From assembly GCA_964655525.1 (NCBI GenBank), contig CAZZNE010000007.1, forward strand, positions 62,001 through 126,000: a DNA stretch of 64,000 nt, in the 5' to 3' direction. Of this stretch, positions 26,980 to 34,565 are shown piece after piece. A program made the position numbers and the translations under genes. Source of the DNA: DLAJ01 sp964655525 (GTDB taxonomy: Bacteria > Bacillota > Clostridia > Lachnospirales > Lachnospiraceae). The first letter of the stretch is position 1. Every line of letters starts with the position of its first letter. The notes under the pieces were generated by a model that saw nothing but the letters and a program-made list of their open reading frames with translations, searched no databases and had not been told where the DNA came from.

Positions 26980-27384
26980 TCTCTCAAAACAATTATAATC
27001 CGAAGCACTTGACCAATCAACTGAAACTCGTTCGTGAATCTCAACATAAATATGGCTTTATTTTGTTATATTTGCATGAATTATATTCTGATATCATTCT
27101 TCTTTACGTTCTGATGCTGTGTAACTATTTTATTGTGATTACAATAATTGTTAGTTAGATAAAAAGGAGTATGCTTTAAATTCAAATCTAAGGAAACACT
27201 GTATCTGCGAATATGTCTCGTGACAGTGAAGGATGGACACAGATATTCAATGCCCGAATATCGGATAAACACCCCAATATTAGAAGACGGCAAATACCAC
27301 TCAACTAAGACGTGGTACTGCCGTCTCTATCACACCATTAAGTAACGCTACCAATATCCTTTACACATATAAAAGAGACCGAAA
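26980..27384. other. AT-rich gap with an imperfect hairpin
   Basis: No supported gene. An inverted repeat at 27285-27326 (AGACGGCA..TACCAC / GTGGTA.TGCCGTCT) has a 12-nt loop and one bulge. A 70-codon frame at 27081-27293 has no ribosome site or family match and is not called. Confidence 0.4.
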
Positions 27385-27430
27385 CTAATATGATATCAGT
27401 TTCGGTCTCTTTGCGTTCTTGCACATTATC
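27371..27430. repeat. Direct repeat B flanking the Rpn gene
   Basis: Second copy of the 60-bp hairpin segment at 25782-25842, with one base deleted in the loop. It overlaps the 3' end of the truncated acetyltransferase frame. Confidence 0.75.
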
Positions 27431-27555
27431 TTTATAGGTTGCGTGTGGCACCGCCACGCCATGGCAAAGTATGGTTTGTAAATATCCGTCATAAAATCCC
27501 ATACCAAATGGATGTCCGTTAATATTTGAAACTGCTTCGTTGTGATATTTTTCAT
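27385..27555 (-). pseudogene. Truncated GNAT acetyltransferase fragment
   Basis: A 56-codon frame with GGAGG 5 nt before ATG 27555. Its first 30 residues (KNITTKQFQILTDIHLVW, then DFMTDIY) look like the N-terminus of a clostridial GNAT acetyltransferase. About 10 codons later the similarity continues in another frame (HGVAVPHATY, compare NGVAAPFFEYA), then stops at direct repeat B. This points to a frameshift plus loss of the rest of the gene. The family match is from memory and only moderately sure. Confidence 0.4.
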
Positions 27556-27583
27556 ACAAACCTCCATGATTCCTCTTAAGCGG

Positions 27584-27633
27584 AATCTTCGCGAAACGGC
27601 CATTGCCGTGAGCGTTAGATTTTCTTCTCACAC
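27584..27633. repeat. Structured dispersed element, copy 2
   Basis: Its reverse complement matches 929-978 over about 50 bp, with differences only around the central loop. It abuts the stop codon of the ABC exporter gene. The second half of copy 1 (the extra hairpin) is absent here. Confidence 0.65.
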
Positions 27634-29402
27634 TACCTCAGCGACGCCATATATAAATGATAATATGCTCCTTTTTTCGCGATCAGCTCCGAAGCGCTTC
27701 CCTCCTCGATGATGCGGCCGTCGTCAATGACAAAAATTCGGTCCGCCTTTTTGATCGTTGACAGGCGGTGCGCGATCACAAAGCTGGTCCTTCCCGAAAG
27801 AAGGTGCTCGATGCCCTGCTGAACCAGCACCTCGGTCTGCGTATCAATACTTGAGGTTGCCTCGTCAAGAATGAGAATCTTCGGCATGGACACCATCGTG
27901 CGCGCGAACGCAAGTAACTGACGCTGCCCGATGGAAAGCCCCCCGCCGCGTTCGGACAGCTCGGTATCATAGCCCTTCGGCAGACGCGTGATAAATTCAT
28001 GCGCATTGACCGCCTTTGCCGCCGCCTCGATTTCCTCGTCCGTGGCATCCAGCTTTCCGTAACGGATATTCTCTTTGATCGTTCCCGAAAACAAGAATTG
28101 ATCCTGCGTCATGATACCCATCTGCTTACGAAGACTTTCAATTGACACGGTTTTCACATCCTGCCCGTCAATGCGGACGATACCGTCCTGCACATCGTAA
28201 AAACGGCTGATGAGATTGACGATGGTCGTCTTTCCCGCTCCGGTCGCGCCCACAAGCGCGATCGTCTCACCCGGCTCTATGTGGAAGCTCACATCATCAA
28301 GCACCTTATGTTCCCCGTCATAAGAAAAAGAAACATGCTCAAAATCGACCGTTCCACAAATCTCCCCGATTTCGTGCACACCCTCTGCGTCTGTGATCTC
28401 CGGCTCGGTATCCAGCACCTCAAAAATACGCTCCGCACCTGCAATGTTCGTCACGATCTGATTATAAAAGCTGCTCAAGTTATTAATCGGCTGCCAAAAC
28501 ATATTGATATACGTGCCGAACGCCAAAAACGTACCGAGCGACACCTTATCCACACCCAAAATCACGATTCCCGTAAAATACAGGCAGATACAGCCGAGTC
28601 CCCATGTAAAATCAATGACCGAACCGAACGCGTCGCTGATGCGCACCGCACTCTTGAACGAATTCCGATGCTCCGTGACAAGCCCGTCAAATGTCCTGCC
28701 CGTCTCCTCCTCCGCCGTAAAGCTCTGGATCACGCGCATTCCCGACATATCCTCATGGATGAACGCGTTTAAGTTCGAGGATTTTTTGCGGAAGGTCTGC
28801 CAGCGCGGATGCGCTTTTAACTCGATCAGCACCGTTCCGACCGCCATAAACGGCGTGCTGAGCAGCGACGCCGCCGCAAGCAGCGGATTCTTTACAAACA
28901 TGATCGCGACGACCGCAATGACCGTTAAAAAATCAGGAATCAGCGTTGTCACACAGTTGTTCAGTACGTCTTTGAGAGAATTAATGTCTCCGATGATCCT
29001 GCTCAAAATTTTTCCCGTCGGACGGGAGTCAAAAAACTTAAAATCCAAGGTCTGTATATGGGTGTATAGCTCCTGGCGGATCGTTAACAGAATCTTGTTG
29101 CACACCTTTGCCATCACATACATCCGCAGCTTGACTGCAAAAACAACCAGAAGGTTGACCGCTAAAGCCACAGCCATCAATTTCACAAGCCCCCGATAAT
29201 CATTTCCGCCGATATACGTGTCAACAGCCGTTTCCATGATAAGCGGATTGATCAGCGAAACTGCCACGCAATAGCCCATTAACAACAGCACGCCGATGAT
29301 CTGCATTTTATATTGAAATAAATAACGAAACAGGCGCTTCAGCGTCTCACGCTTGCTTTTTTCTACGCTCTGCTCGTCGCTTTTATAAGAATTGACCGCC
29401 AT
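27633..29402 (-). CDS. ABC exporter, permease-ATPase fusion (canonical half)
   Basis: A 589-residue half-transporter with six membrane helices in the first 320 residues and a C-terminal ATPase. Walker A is GATGAGKTT, the signature LSIGQRQLLA, Walker B LILDEATSSID with the catalytic glutamate present, and the H-loop is in IAHRLST. It follows its partner by 2 bp. The pair fits heterodimeric multidrug exporters (BmrCD, TM287/288, LmrCD). Here the signature motif carries I where the partner has G (LSIGQ versus LSGGQ). Confidence 0.95.
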   Translation of the reverse strand: MAVNSYKSDEQSVEKSKRETLKRLFRYLFQYKMQIIGVLLLMGYCVAVSLINPLIMETAVDTYIGGNDYRGLVKLMAVALAVNLLVVFAVKLRMYVMAKVCNKILLTIRQELYTHIQTLDFKFFDSRPTGKILSRIIGDINSLKDVLNNCVTTLIPDFLTVIAVVAIMFVKNPLLAAASLLSTPFMAVGTVLIELKAHPRWQTFRKKSSNLNAFIHEDMSGMRVIQSFTAEEETGRTFDGLVTEHRNSFKSAVRISDAFGSVIDFTWGLGCICLYFTGIVILGVDKVSLGTFLAFGTYINMFWQPINNLSSFYNQIVTNIAGAERIFEVLDTEPEITDAEGVHEIGEICGTVDFEHVSFSYDGEHKVLDDVSFHIEPGETIALVGATGAGKTTIVNLISRFYDVQDGIVRIDGQDVKTVSIESLRKQMGIMTQDQFLFSGTIKENIRYGKLDATDEEIEAAAKAVNAHEFITRLPKGYDTELSERGGGLSIGQRQLLAFARTMVSMPKILILDEATSSIDTQTEVLVQQGIEHLLSGRTSFVIAHRLSTIKKADRIFVIDDGRIIEEGSASELIAKKGAYYHLYMASLR

Positions 29403-29404
29403 GC

Positions 29405-31225
29405 TTACGCCTCCTCTCCCGCATGCTGCACCGACAGTCCGGCATCATTCAAGCTTGCTGCATCGCTTTCCACCGACTCCATACCACACAGATCTGCCGC
29501 ACCGTCCTCCGGCAGCGCCTCATGCTGCACGCAGTAGGTCTCATAATACAGCCCGCGCTTACGAAGCAGTTCCTCATGCGTGCCGCGTTCCGCGATCGCT
29601 CCATCCTTCATCACAAGGATCATATCCGCCTCGCGCACGGCACTGATCCGGTGCGCAATGATCAGCTTCGTCGTATTGGGAAGCTGCAGCAGCGTCTGCT
29701 CGATCGCACGCTCCGTCTCGGTATCCAATGCGGAAGTGGAATCATCCAAAACAAGGATCGGTTCTTTTTTTGCCAGCGCACGCGCGATACTGATGCGCTG
29801 CTTTTGCCCGCCCGATAAACCGACGCCGCGCTCGCCGATGACCGTCTCATACTGCTCATCCAGCCGCTCGATAAAGCTACCCGCCTGCGCGTCGTGCGAT
29901 GCCTTTCGTATCGTCTCATCATCCGTCAGATCATGCTTGCCGAGGCGCACATTCTCACTGATCGTATCCGAAAAAAGAAAGACGTCCTGCATCACGATCG
30001 AAATATTACTGCGCAGCTGCTTTAACGTTAAATCCTTTACATCCACGCCGTCCACGCGCACGCTTCCGCCCGTGGCGTCATAGAGCCGCTGGAGCAGATA
30101 CACGATAGAACTCTTTCCCGCTCCGGTCGCGCCCATGATACCGACCGTCTGCCCCGGTTCCACCGTAAACGTAATATCCTTCAAAATCTCATATCCGTCC
30201 GCCTTATGGAATGATACATGGTCAAATTCAATCTTTCCGCGGACCGCATCAAGGACGACGGGCTGCTCCTTCTCCACGATGACCGGTTTCTGCTCGCAGA
30301 GCTTCCGCAGTTTGCGGTTTGACGCAAACGCGGAAGAGATGCTGTTCGTCAGCCAGCCGAGCATTTCCATCGGCCATACGATATTGTTGGAATACTGCAC
30401 GAATGCGCTCAATTCACCGAGCGAAAATCCGGAATGAATGACCTCGTAACCGCCCAGCAGCACCGTAACCAGCGGCAATACCTTCGCGATCACGCTGAAA
30501 TACGGATAATATCGCACAAACACCTTCGACTGCTTCATATTCAGCTCATAATAACGATGATTATGCATTAAAAATTTCTCGATCTCATGCTTTTCCCGCG
30601 CAAACGCCTTGACGGTGCGCACGCCCGCAAGATTTTCCTCCGCAACGGTATTTAGCGCCGCATTTTCCTCGCTGATCTCCTCGTAAACCGCATCCAGCTT
30701 TCTCTCCATCACGATCGCGATGCAACCGCATGTGATCATCGCCAGCGTCGGAACGATCGCCAATCTCCAGCTCAGGCGGTACATACAAAAAAGCACGATA
30801 CAGGTATGCAGGGCAACCTCCGTAAGAAGCATGCCGACATAGGATGCGCCGTCCCATATACGGTCTACGTCATCTTTGACGCGCGCCATCAGTTCGCCCG
30901 TTCCCGTTCGGTCAAAGAACTCCGCGCTTAAGCTCTGCACATGGGAAAACACATCGCGTCTGACCTCCAGCGCCACTTTCGATCCGGTCAGATCGCATAC
31001 ATATTCTTTGACATACTGAAACACACACCGTCCGATGCCAATGCCCAAAAAAGCCAGAAGCAGAATTTTCAGTTTCTCCATATTGCCGCCGACGATCACG
31101 TCGTCCACAATGCTCTTTGTGACAAGCGGCGCAAGCAGATCCAAGACAACCGCCGCCGTAAGTGATAAGATTGCGACGAGGTATGGCCACTTATATTTCC
31201 ATAAATAAGTTCTTAATTTCCGCAT
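29405..31225 (-). CDS. ABC exporter, permease-ATPase fusion (degenerate half)
   Basis: A 606-residue half-transporter, the first of the pair. Walker A is GATGAGKSS, the signature LSGGQKQR, and Walker B LVLDDSTSALD, with Asp in place of the catalytic Glu. That is the expected degenerate site of heterodimeric exporters. A variable acidic tail follows the ATPase. ATG 31225 has AAAGGAG 11 nt upstream; TTG 31231, 5 nt from the site, is possible. A leader ORF and an intrinsic terminator lie between its promoter and start (31258-31590), which suggests attenuation control. Confidence 0.95.
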   Translation of the reverse strand: MRKLRTYLWKYKWPYLVAILSLTAAVVLDLLAPLVTKSIVDDVIVGGNMEKLKILLLAFLGIGIGRCVFQYVKEYVCDLTGSKVALEVRRDVFSHVQSLSAEFFDRTGTGELMARVKDDVDRIWDGASYVGMLLTEVALHTCIVLFCMYRLSWRLAIVPTLAMITCGCIAIVMERKLDAVYEEISEENAALNTVAEENLAGVRTVKAFAREKHEIEKFLMHNHRYYELNMKQSKVFVRYYPYFSVIAKVLPLVTVLLGGYEVIHSGFSLGELSAFVQYSNNIVWPMEMLGWLTNSISSAFASNRKLRKLCEQKPVIVEKEQPVVLDAVRGKIEFDHVSFHKADGYEILKDITFTVEPGQTVGIMGATGAGKSSIVYLLQRLYDATGGSVRVDGVDVKDLTLKQLRSNISIVMQDVFLFSDTISENVRLGKHDLTDDETIRKASHDAQAGSFIERLDEQYETVIGERGVGLSGGQKQRISIARALAKKEPILVLDDSTSALDTETERAIEQTLLQLPNTTKLIIAHRISAVREADMILVMKDGAIAERGTHEELLRKRGLYYETYCVQHEALPEDGAADLCGMESVESDAASLNDAGLSVQHAGEEA

Positions 31226-31257
31226 AACCAATGCTGCTCCTTTCCGATTCCTATAAG

Positions 31258-31293
31258 TAAAAAAGACTCTGGCAATCCACGATCACCAAAGTC
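31258..31293 (-). terminator. Attenuator ahead of the ABC exporter operon
   Basis: An 8-bp stem with one T-G pair (GACTTTGG / CCAGAGTC), loop 13 nt, then TTTTTT on the minus strand. It ends about 35 bp before the first ABC start codon and lies downstream of the leader ORF. A second small stem (CATGCG/CGCATG) is at 31312-31329. Confidence 0.7.
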
Positions 31294-31362
31294 CTTATTC
31301 CGATCCACACCCATGCGTAGAAGCGCATGATATATGAAATGATGCAAAACGCTTTCACCATC

Positions 31363-31482
31363 TCAAGTGCGCCGCATGTCTGACCAAATCGTTTCAACGG
31401 AGGTAATCCTGTTTCTGCCTGTATTGATCCCTTTGCTAAAATAGGAATCAGCATGATCATTTCCCGTTATATTACGAAACAT
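31363..31482 (-). CDS. 39-residue leader ORF of the ABC exporter operon
   Basis: A short frame starting at ATG 31482 with AAAGGAGG 7 nt upstream, a stronger site than that of the ABC gene itself. The peptide begins MFRNITGNDHADSYFSKG and ends SDMRRT; it has no known match. It lies between a good promoter (31563-31590) and a terminator (31258-31293). By analogy with bmrB ahead of bmrCD in Bacillus subtilis, slow translation of this ORF under antibiotic stress could prevent termination. The analogy is inferred from layout, not sequence. Confidence 0.6.
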   Translation of the reverse strand: MFRNITGNDHADSYFSKGINTGRNRITSVETIWSDMRRT

Positions 31483-31562
31483 AAGGCTACCTCCTTTCTA
31501 TCCGTGCGGTCATACCCGATTGTATGAACCGTTATCCGTGTCTCAAAACAGATACAAACCCT

Positions 31563-31590
31563 ATTCTAATAAAATTTATCCGTTTGTCAA
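31563..31590 (-). promoter_or_regulatory. SigmaA promoter of the leader ORF and ABC exporter operon
   Basis: TTGACA (31585-31590), 16-bp spacer, TAGAAT (31563-31568) on the minus strand, about 80 bp before the leader ORF. Confidence 0.7.
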
Positions 31591-31633
31591 TCGCTTTTTT
31601 GAAATTCAACAAACGGTTGCTTTTCCTCAACCA

Positions 31634-31996
31634 TCAGTTGACGCCGGGTGTCCAAAACGGTACCCGCTGCCAACGATCTTCCTCTTTCTCGTACTCGCCG
31701 TTGATCCAGTCAACCGCCATACCGATCCCGTCCGCAGTAAACGGAAAATCCTTGTAATATTCCGTCCCCGCATCATGCTTCCCATACGAAAAAGGACCTT
31801 CCCAGACGATTGCCCGCAGCACGGTCTTCTGCTCATCCTCACCGACCGGCTCGCTTTTTTTTTCCCGCTCGGCACGCTCCTCGTCCGTATACGGCACTGT
31901 CGTCTTCCCAATCCGATACCGCAAGCCCGACAGACTCCCGTAATAATCCGTTTTCTTAAAAAAATTAAGCGGCATAAAGCTGTTTTTATCTATCAT
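31634..31996 (-). CDS. Conserved hypothetical protein
   Basis: A 120-residue soluble protein. LNFFKKTDYYGSLSGLRYRIGK, read in two parts around KTDYYGS and GLRYRIG, is followed by an acidic DEERAEREKK stretch and a conserved-looking IVWEGPFSYGK and FPFTADGIGMAVDWIN. I recognise the general pattern from clostridial hypothetical proteins but no function. The start at 31996 has GAGGTG 9 nt upstream. A separate small gene between the ABC unit and the argS terminator. Confidence 0.65.
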   Translation of the reverse strand: MIDKNSFMPLNFFKKTDYYGSLSGLRYRIGKTTVPYTDEERAEREKKSEPVGEDEQKTVLRAIVWEGPFSYGKHDAGTEYYKDFPFTADGIGMAVDWINGEYEKEEDRWQRVPFWTPGVN

Positions 31997-32023
31997 GACC
32001 ATTCACCTCAATAAAGTCATTTC

Positions 32024-32056
32024 AAAAGGGCAGTTATCCATTTCGAATAGCCGCCC
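32024..32056 (-). terminator. Terminator of the carAB-argS operon
   Basis: A 12-bp stem with one mismatch (GGGCGGCTATTC / GGATAACTGCCC), loop GAAAT, followed by TTTT on the minus strand, 61 bp past the argS stop codon. Confidence 0.65.
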
Positions 32057-32116
32057 AATAAACCAAAATTATTTTGATAAATTTCTCCCCTTATCTGCCA
32101 TTCTGATTCCCTCGCA

Positions 32117-33886
32117 TTACATCCTTTCCGGCGCAGAAAAACCTAAAAGTTCAATGCAGACCTCCAAAATATCCTTTGTCAGCATAAGCAGCGCTATCCA
32201 GCCCGCCTGCGTATCGGCATCCGCCTCCGCAAGGATCTTCGTCTCATGATAAAAACGGTTAAACGCATTAGACAGGTCATAGATATAAGCACAGACCCTG
32301 TGCGGCGCCAGTTCTTCAACCGCTCCCGCGATCATCGCCGGAAAACCGGTGAGCGCAAGCATCAGCGCTTTTTCAGATGCGCTCTTAGCCTCGCCGAGCT
32401 TTGCCCCTTCGATCTGCTTTCCGCCCTCCGCATACTTTGCCAGGATTGATTTGATACGCACAATGGTATAAAGAATATACGGTCCCGTATCACCCTCAAA
32501 GGAAGTGAAGCGGTCCACGTCAAAAATATAATCCTTTGCCGCCTGATTCGAGAGATCCCCGTACTTGATTGCCGAAAGCCCGACAACATCCGCTATGGCG
32601 CGCGCCTCCTCCTCGGACTCTGCATGCCCCTCCATGATCTTCTTGAACATTTCCTCTTTGATCTCGCGAATCAGATATTCCAGACGCATCACGCCGCCCG
32701 TGCGGGTCTTAAACGGTTTCCCGTCCTTGCCGTTCACGGTCCCGAAGCTGATATGCACAAGCCCGGTCTCCGGCTTTACGAGTCCCGTCTTTCTTGCACA
32801 GCGGAATACCTGTTCGAAATACAGATCCTGCCGCTTGTCCGCCAGATAAATGATCATATCGGGATGATAGTTCTCCATGCGGTCTTTGATCGTCGCAAGG
32901 TCGGTTGTGTTATAAAGCGCGGAACCATCCGATTTTAAGAGCATGCAGGGAGGAACCTCCTTCGTGTCGCTCTCCTCCTTCACGTCCACGACAAGCGCAC
33001 CGTCGCTCATATAGGCATGACCGCCCTTCTTCATCTCCTCGACCATCACGGGAATCAGCTCATGCACATCGGATTCGCCCTTCCACAGATCAAAGAATAC
33101 ATCCAGATCGTCATAATTCTTTTTTAAGTCGGCTACGGATACCTCCATAATATGCTTCCACAGGGCACGATACCCACGCACGCCGCTCTGCAGCTTATGG
33201 GTTGCTTCCATTGCTTTTTCCTTATAATCCGCATCCTCCTTGGACTTTGCGCTCGCCGTCGGATAAATCTCCTCCAGCTCCGAGATCGTAAACGGCGCCT
33301 CCGCCGGATAGTCGCCTGCGTACTGCTCATCGAAATAAGGAAGCTCCGGTTTTCTTAAAGAGAGCTCATAAATGATGAGTCCCATCTGCAGTCCCCAGTC
33401 TCCCATATGAATATCGCCGATCACTTCATGTCCCGCATAACGGCAGATCCGCTTGATGCTCTCACCGATGATCGCCGAGCGCAGATGCCCGACATGCAGC
33501 GGTTTTGCCACATTTGGTCCACCATAATCAATGACGATCTTTTTTGCGCCGCCTGCCCGCTCATATCCGAATTTCGGTGCGGTGCGCATCTCATTTAAGT
33601 ACTCTCTCACATAGGACTTCGAAAGCTTCAGATTCAAGAAGCCCGGCGCTGCCGCATCGACCTTAGTAAATACGGACTGCTCCTTCAGCTTTTCAGCGAC
33701 CTCGCCCGCAATGACCATCGGCGCTTTATGATACTGCTTTGCGCCCGCCATCGCACCGTTGCATTGGAATTCGCATAAGTCAGGACGATTCGAGATTGTC
33801 ACACGCCCAAGCGCAGGCGCATAGCCAGCCGCCTCAAATGCCTTTCCCACTTCCTCCGATAATAAGTCTAACAATTGTTTCATCAT
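32117..33886 (-). CDS. argS: Arginyl-tRNA synthetase
   Basis: Charges tRNA-Arg with arginine. The 589-residue length is normal. The N-terminal Add1 domain binds the tRNA D-loop. The HIGH motif is in NVAKPLHVGHLRSAI at about residue 130. As in most ArgRS, no clear KMSKS is present; the loop reads FKTRTGGVMRLE. The anticodon-binding DALR domain is C-terminal, ending near the stop codon. The start overlaps the queH stop codon (ATGATGA). It is the last gene of the carA-carB-EAL-queH-argS run. Confidence 0.97.
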   Translation of the reverse strand: MMKQLLDLLSEEVGKAFEAAGYAPALGRVTISNRPDLCEFQCNGAMAGAKQYHKAPMVIAGEVAEKLKEQSVFTKVDAAAPGFLNLKLSKSYVREYLNEMRTAPKFGYERAGGAKKIVIDYGGPNVAKPLHVGHLRSAIIGESIKRICRYAGHEVIGDIHMGDWGLQMGLIIYELSLRKPELPYFDEQYAGDYPAEAPFTISELEEIYPTASAKSKEDADYKEKAMEATHKLQSGVRGYRALWKHIMEVSVADLKKNYDDLDVFFDLWKGESDVHELIPVMVEEMKKGGHAYMSDGALVVDVKEESDTKEVPPCMLLKSDGSALYNTTDLATIKDRMENYHPDMIIYLADKRQDLYFEQVFRCARKTGLVKPETGLVHISFGTVNGKDGKPFKTRTGGVMRLEYLIREIKEEMFKKIMEGHAESEEEARAIADVVGLSAIKYGDLSNQAAKDYIFDVDRFTSFEGDTGPYILYTIVRIKSILAKYAEGGKQIEGAKLGEAKSASEKALMLALTGFPAMIAGAVEELAPHRVCAYIYDLSNAFNRFYHETKILAEADADTQAGWIALLMLTKDILEVCIELLGFSAPERM

Positions 33887-34560
33887 CTCATTTCCTTCCG
33901 TTCCATTTTCTGTCGTTCCCGCTCCGTCTTAGAATATACACAGCCGCAATAATCCTGCCGGTAAAGCTGAAACTGCGCCGACAGCTCAATTGAACGCTTG
34001 TAGCCGTTCTTTTTTTTGAAATCAGAAAACAGATAAGGCACGCCGTATTCCCCGGCGAGCCTTCCGCCAATCTCATTTAAAGCAGCTGCATTTTTCAGCG
34101 GGCTGATGGAAAGCGTCGTCGTGAAAAAATCAAATCCGCCCTCCGCCGCCGTCTTTGCCGTTTCCTTCAGCCGCAGCTCAAAACAGCGCAGGCAGCGTTC
34201 GCCGCCTTCCCGGCACTGCTCGTACCCCTTCACCATTTCATAAAAATCCTGCGGACAGTAACGTCCCTCCCGTATTTCTATGCGCTGCGCATTTCCGGTC
34301 GAATGCATTCCCTCAAAGCAGCCGTCCGCCACCTGCCCGTTGTATGCCGCGATGAGACGTTTTTCCTCCGCAACACGTTTCTCATATTCCGCCTGTTCTG
34401 TGATATTGGGATTAAAAAAGAACACCGTGATCCGAAAATACTCCCGCAGATATTCCAAGCAATAGCTGCTGCACGGTGCGCAGCAGCTATGCAGCAGCAG
34501 GGAATGCTCCCCTGCAGGTATGGTTTGCAGCGTCCGGTCAAGCTCTTTTTGAAAATTCAT
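33883..34560 (-). CDS. queH: Epoxyqueuosine reductase QueH
   Basis: Carries out the last step of queuosine synthesis, reducing epoxyqueuosine in tRNA, as a non-cobalamin alternative to QueG. It is 225 residues. The iron-sulfur and catalytic cysteines fall in HSCCAPCSSY (C26, C27, C30), the CREGGERCLRC segment and QDYCGC. The FFNPNI and TLSISPLKN motifs also fit the family (formerly DUF208). Start 34560 lies 6 nt after the EAL gene's stop codon. Other queuosine genes are not in the window, so the cell may salvage a precursor or encode them elsewhere. Confidence 0.93.
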   Translation of the reverse strand: MNFQKELDRTLQTIPAGEHSLLLHSCCAPCSSYCLEYLREYFRITVFFFNPNITEQAEYEKRVAEEKRLIAAYNGQVADGCFEGMHSTGNAQRIEIREGRYCPQDFYEMVKGYEQCREGGERCLRCFELRLKETAKTAAEGGFDFFTTTLSISPLKNAAALNEIGGRLAGEYGVPYLFSDFKKKNGYKRSIELSAQFQLYRQDYCGCVYSKTERERQKMERKEMR

Positions 34561-34565
34561 CCTTA

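Noticed and set aside
27081..27293. 70-codon minus-strand frame in the gap after the Rpn gene
   Set aside because: Starts at TTG with no ribosome site, has no recognisable family pattern and overlaps a hairpin.
31251..31460. 69-codon minus-strand frame with a hydrophobic C-terminal half
   Set aside because: It overlaps the better-initiated leader ORF in another frame and the attenuator stem; its start has no ribosome site.
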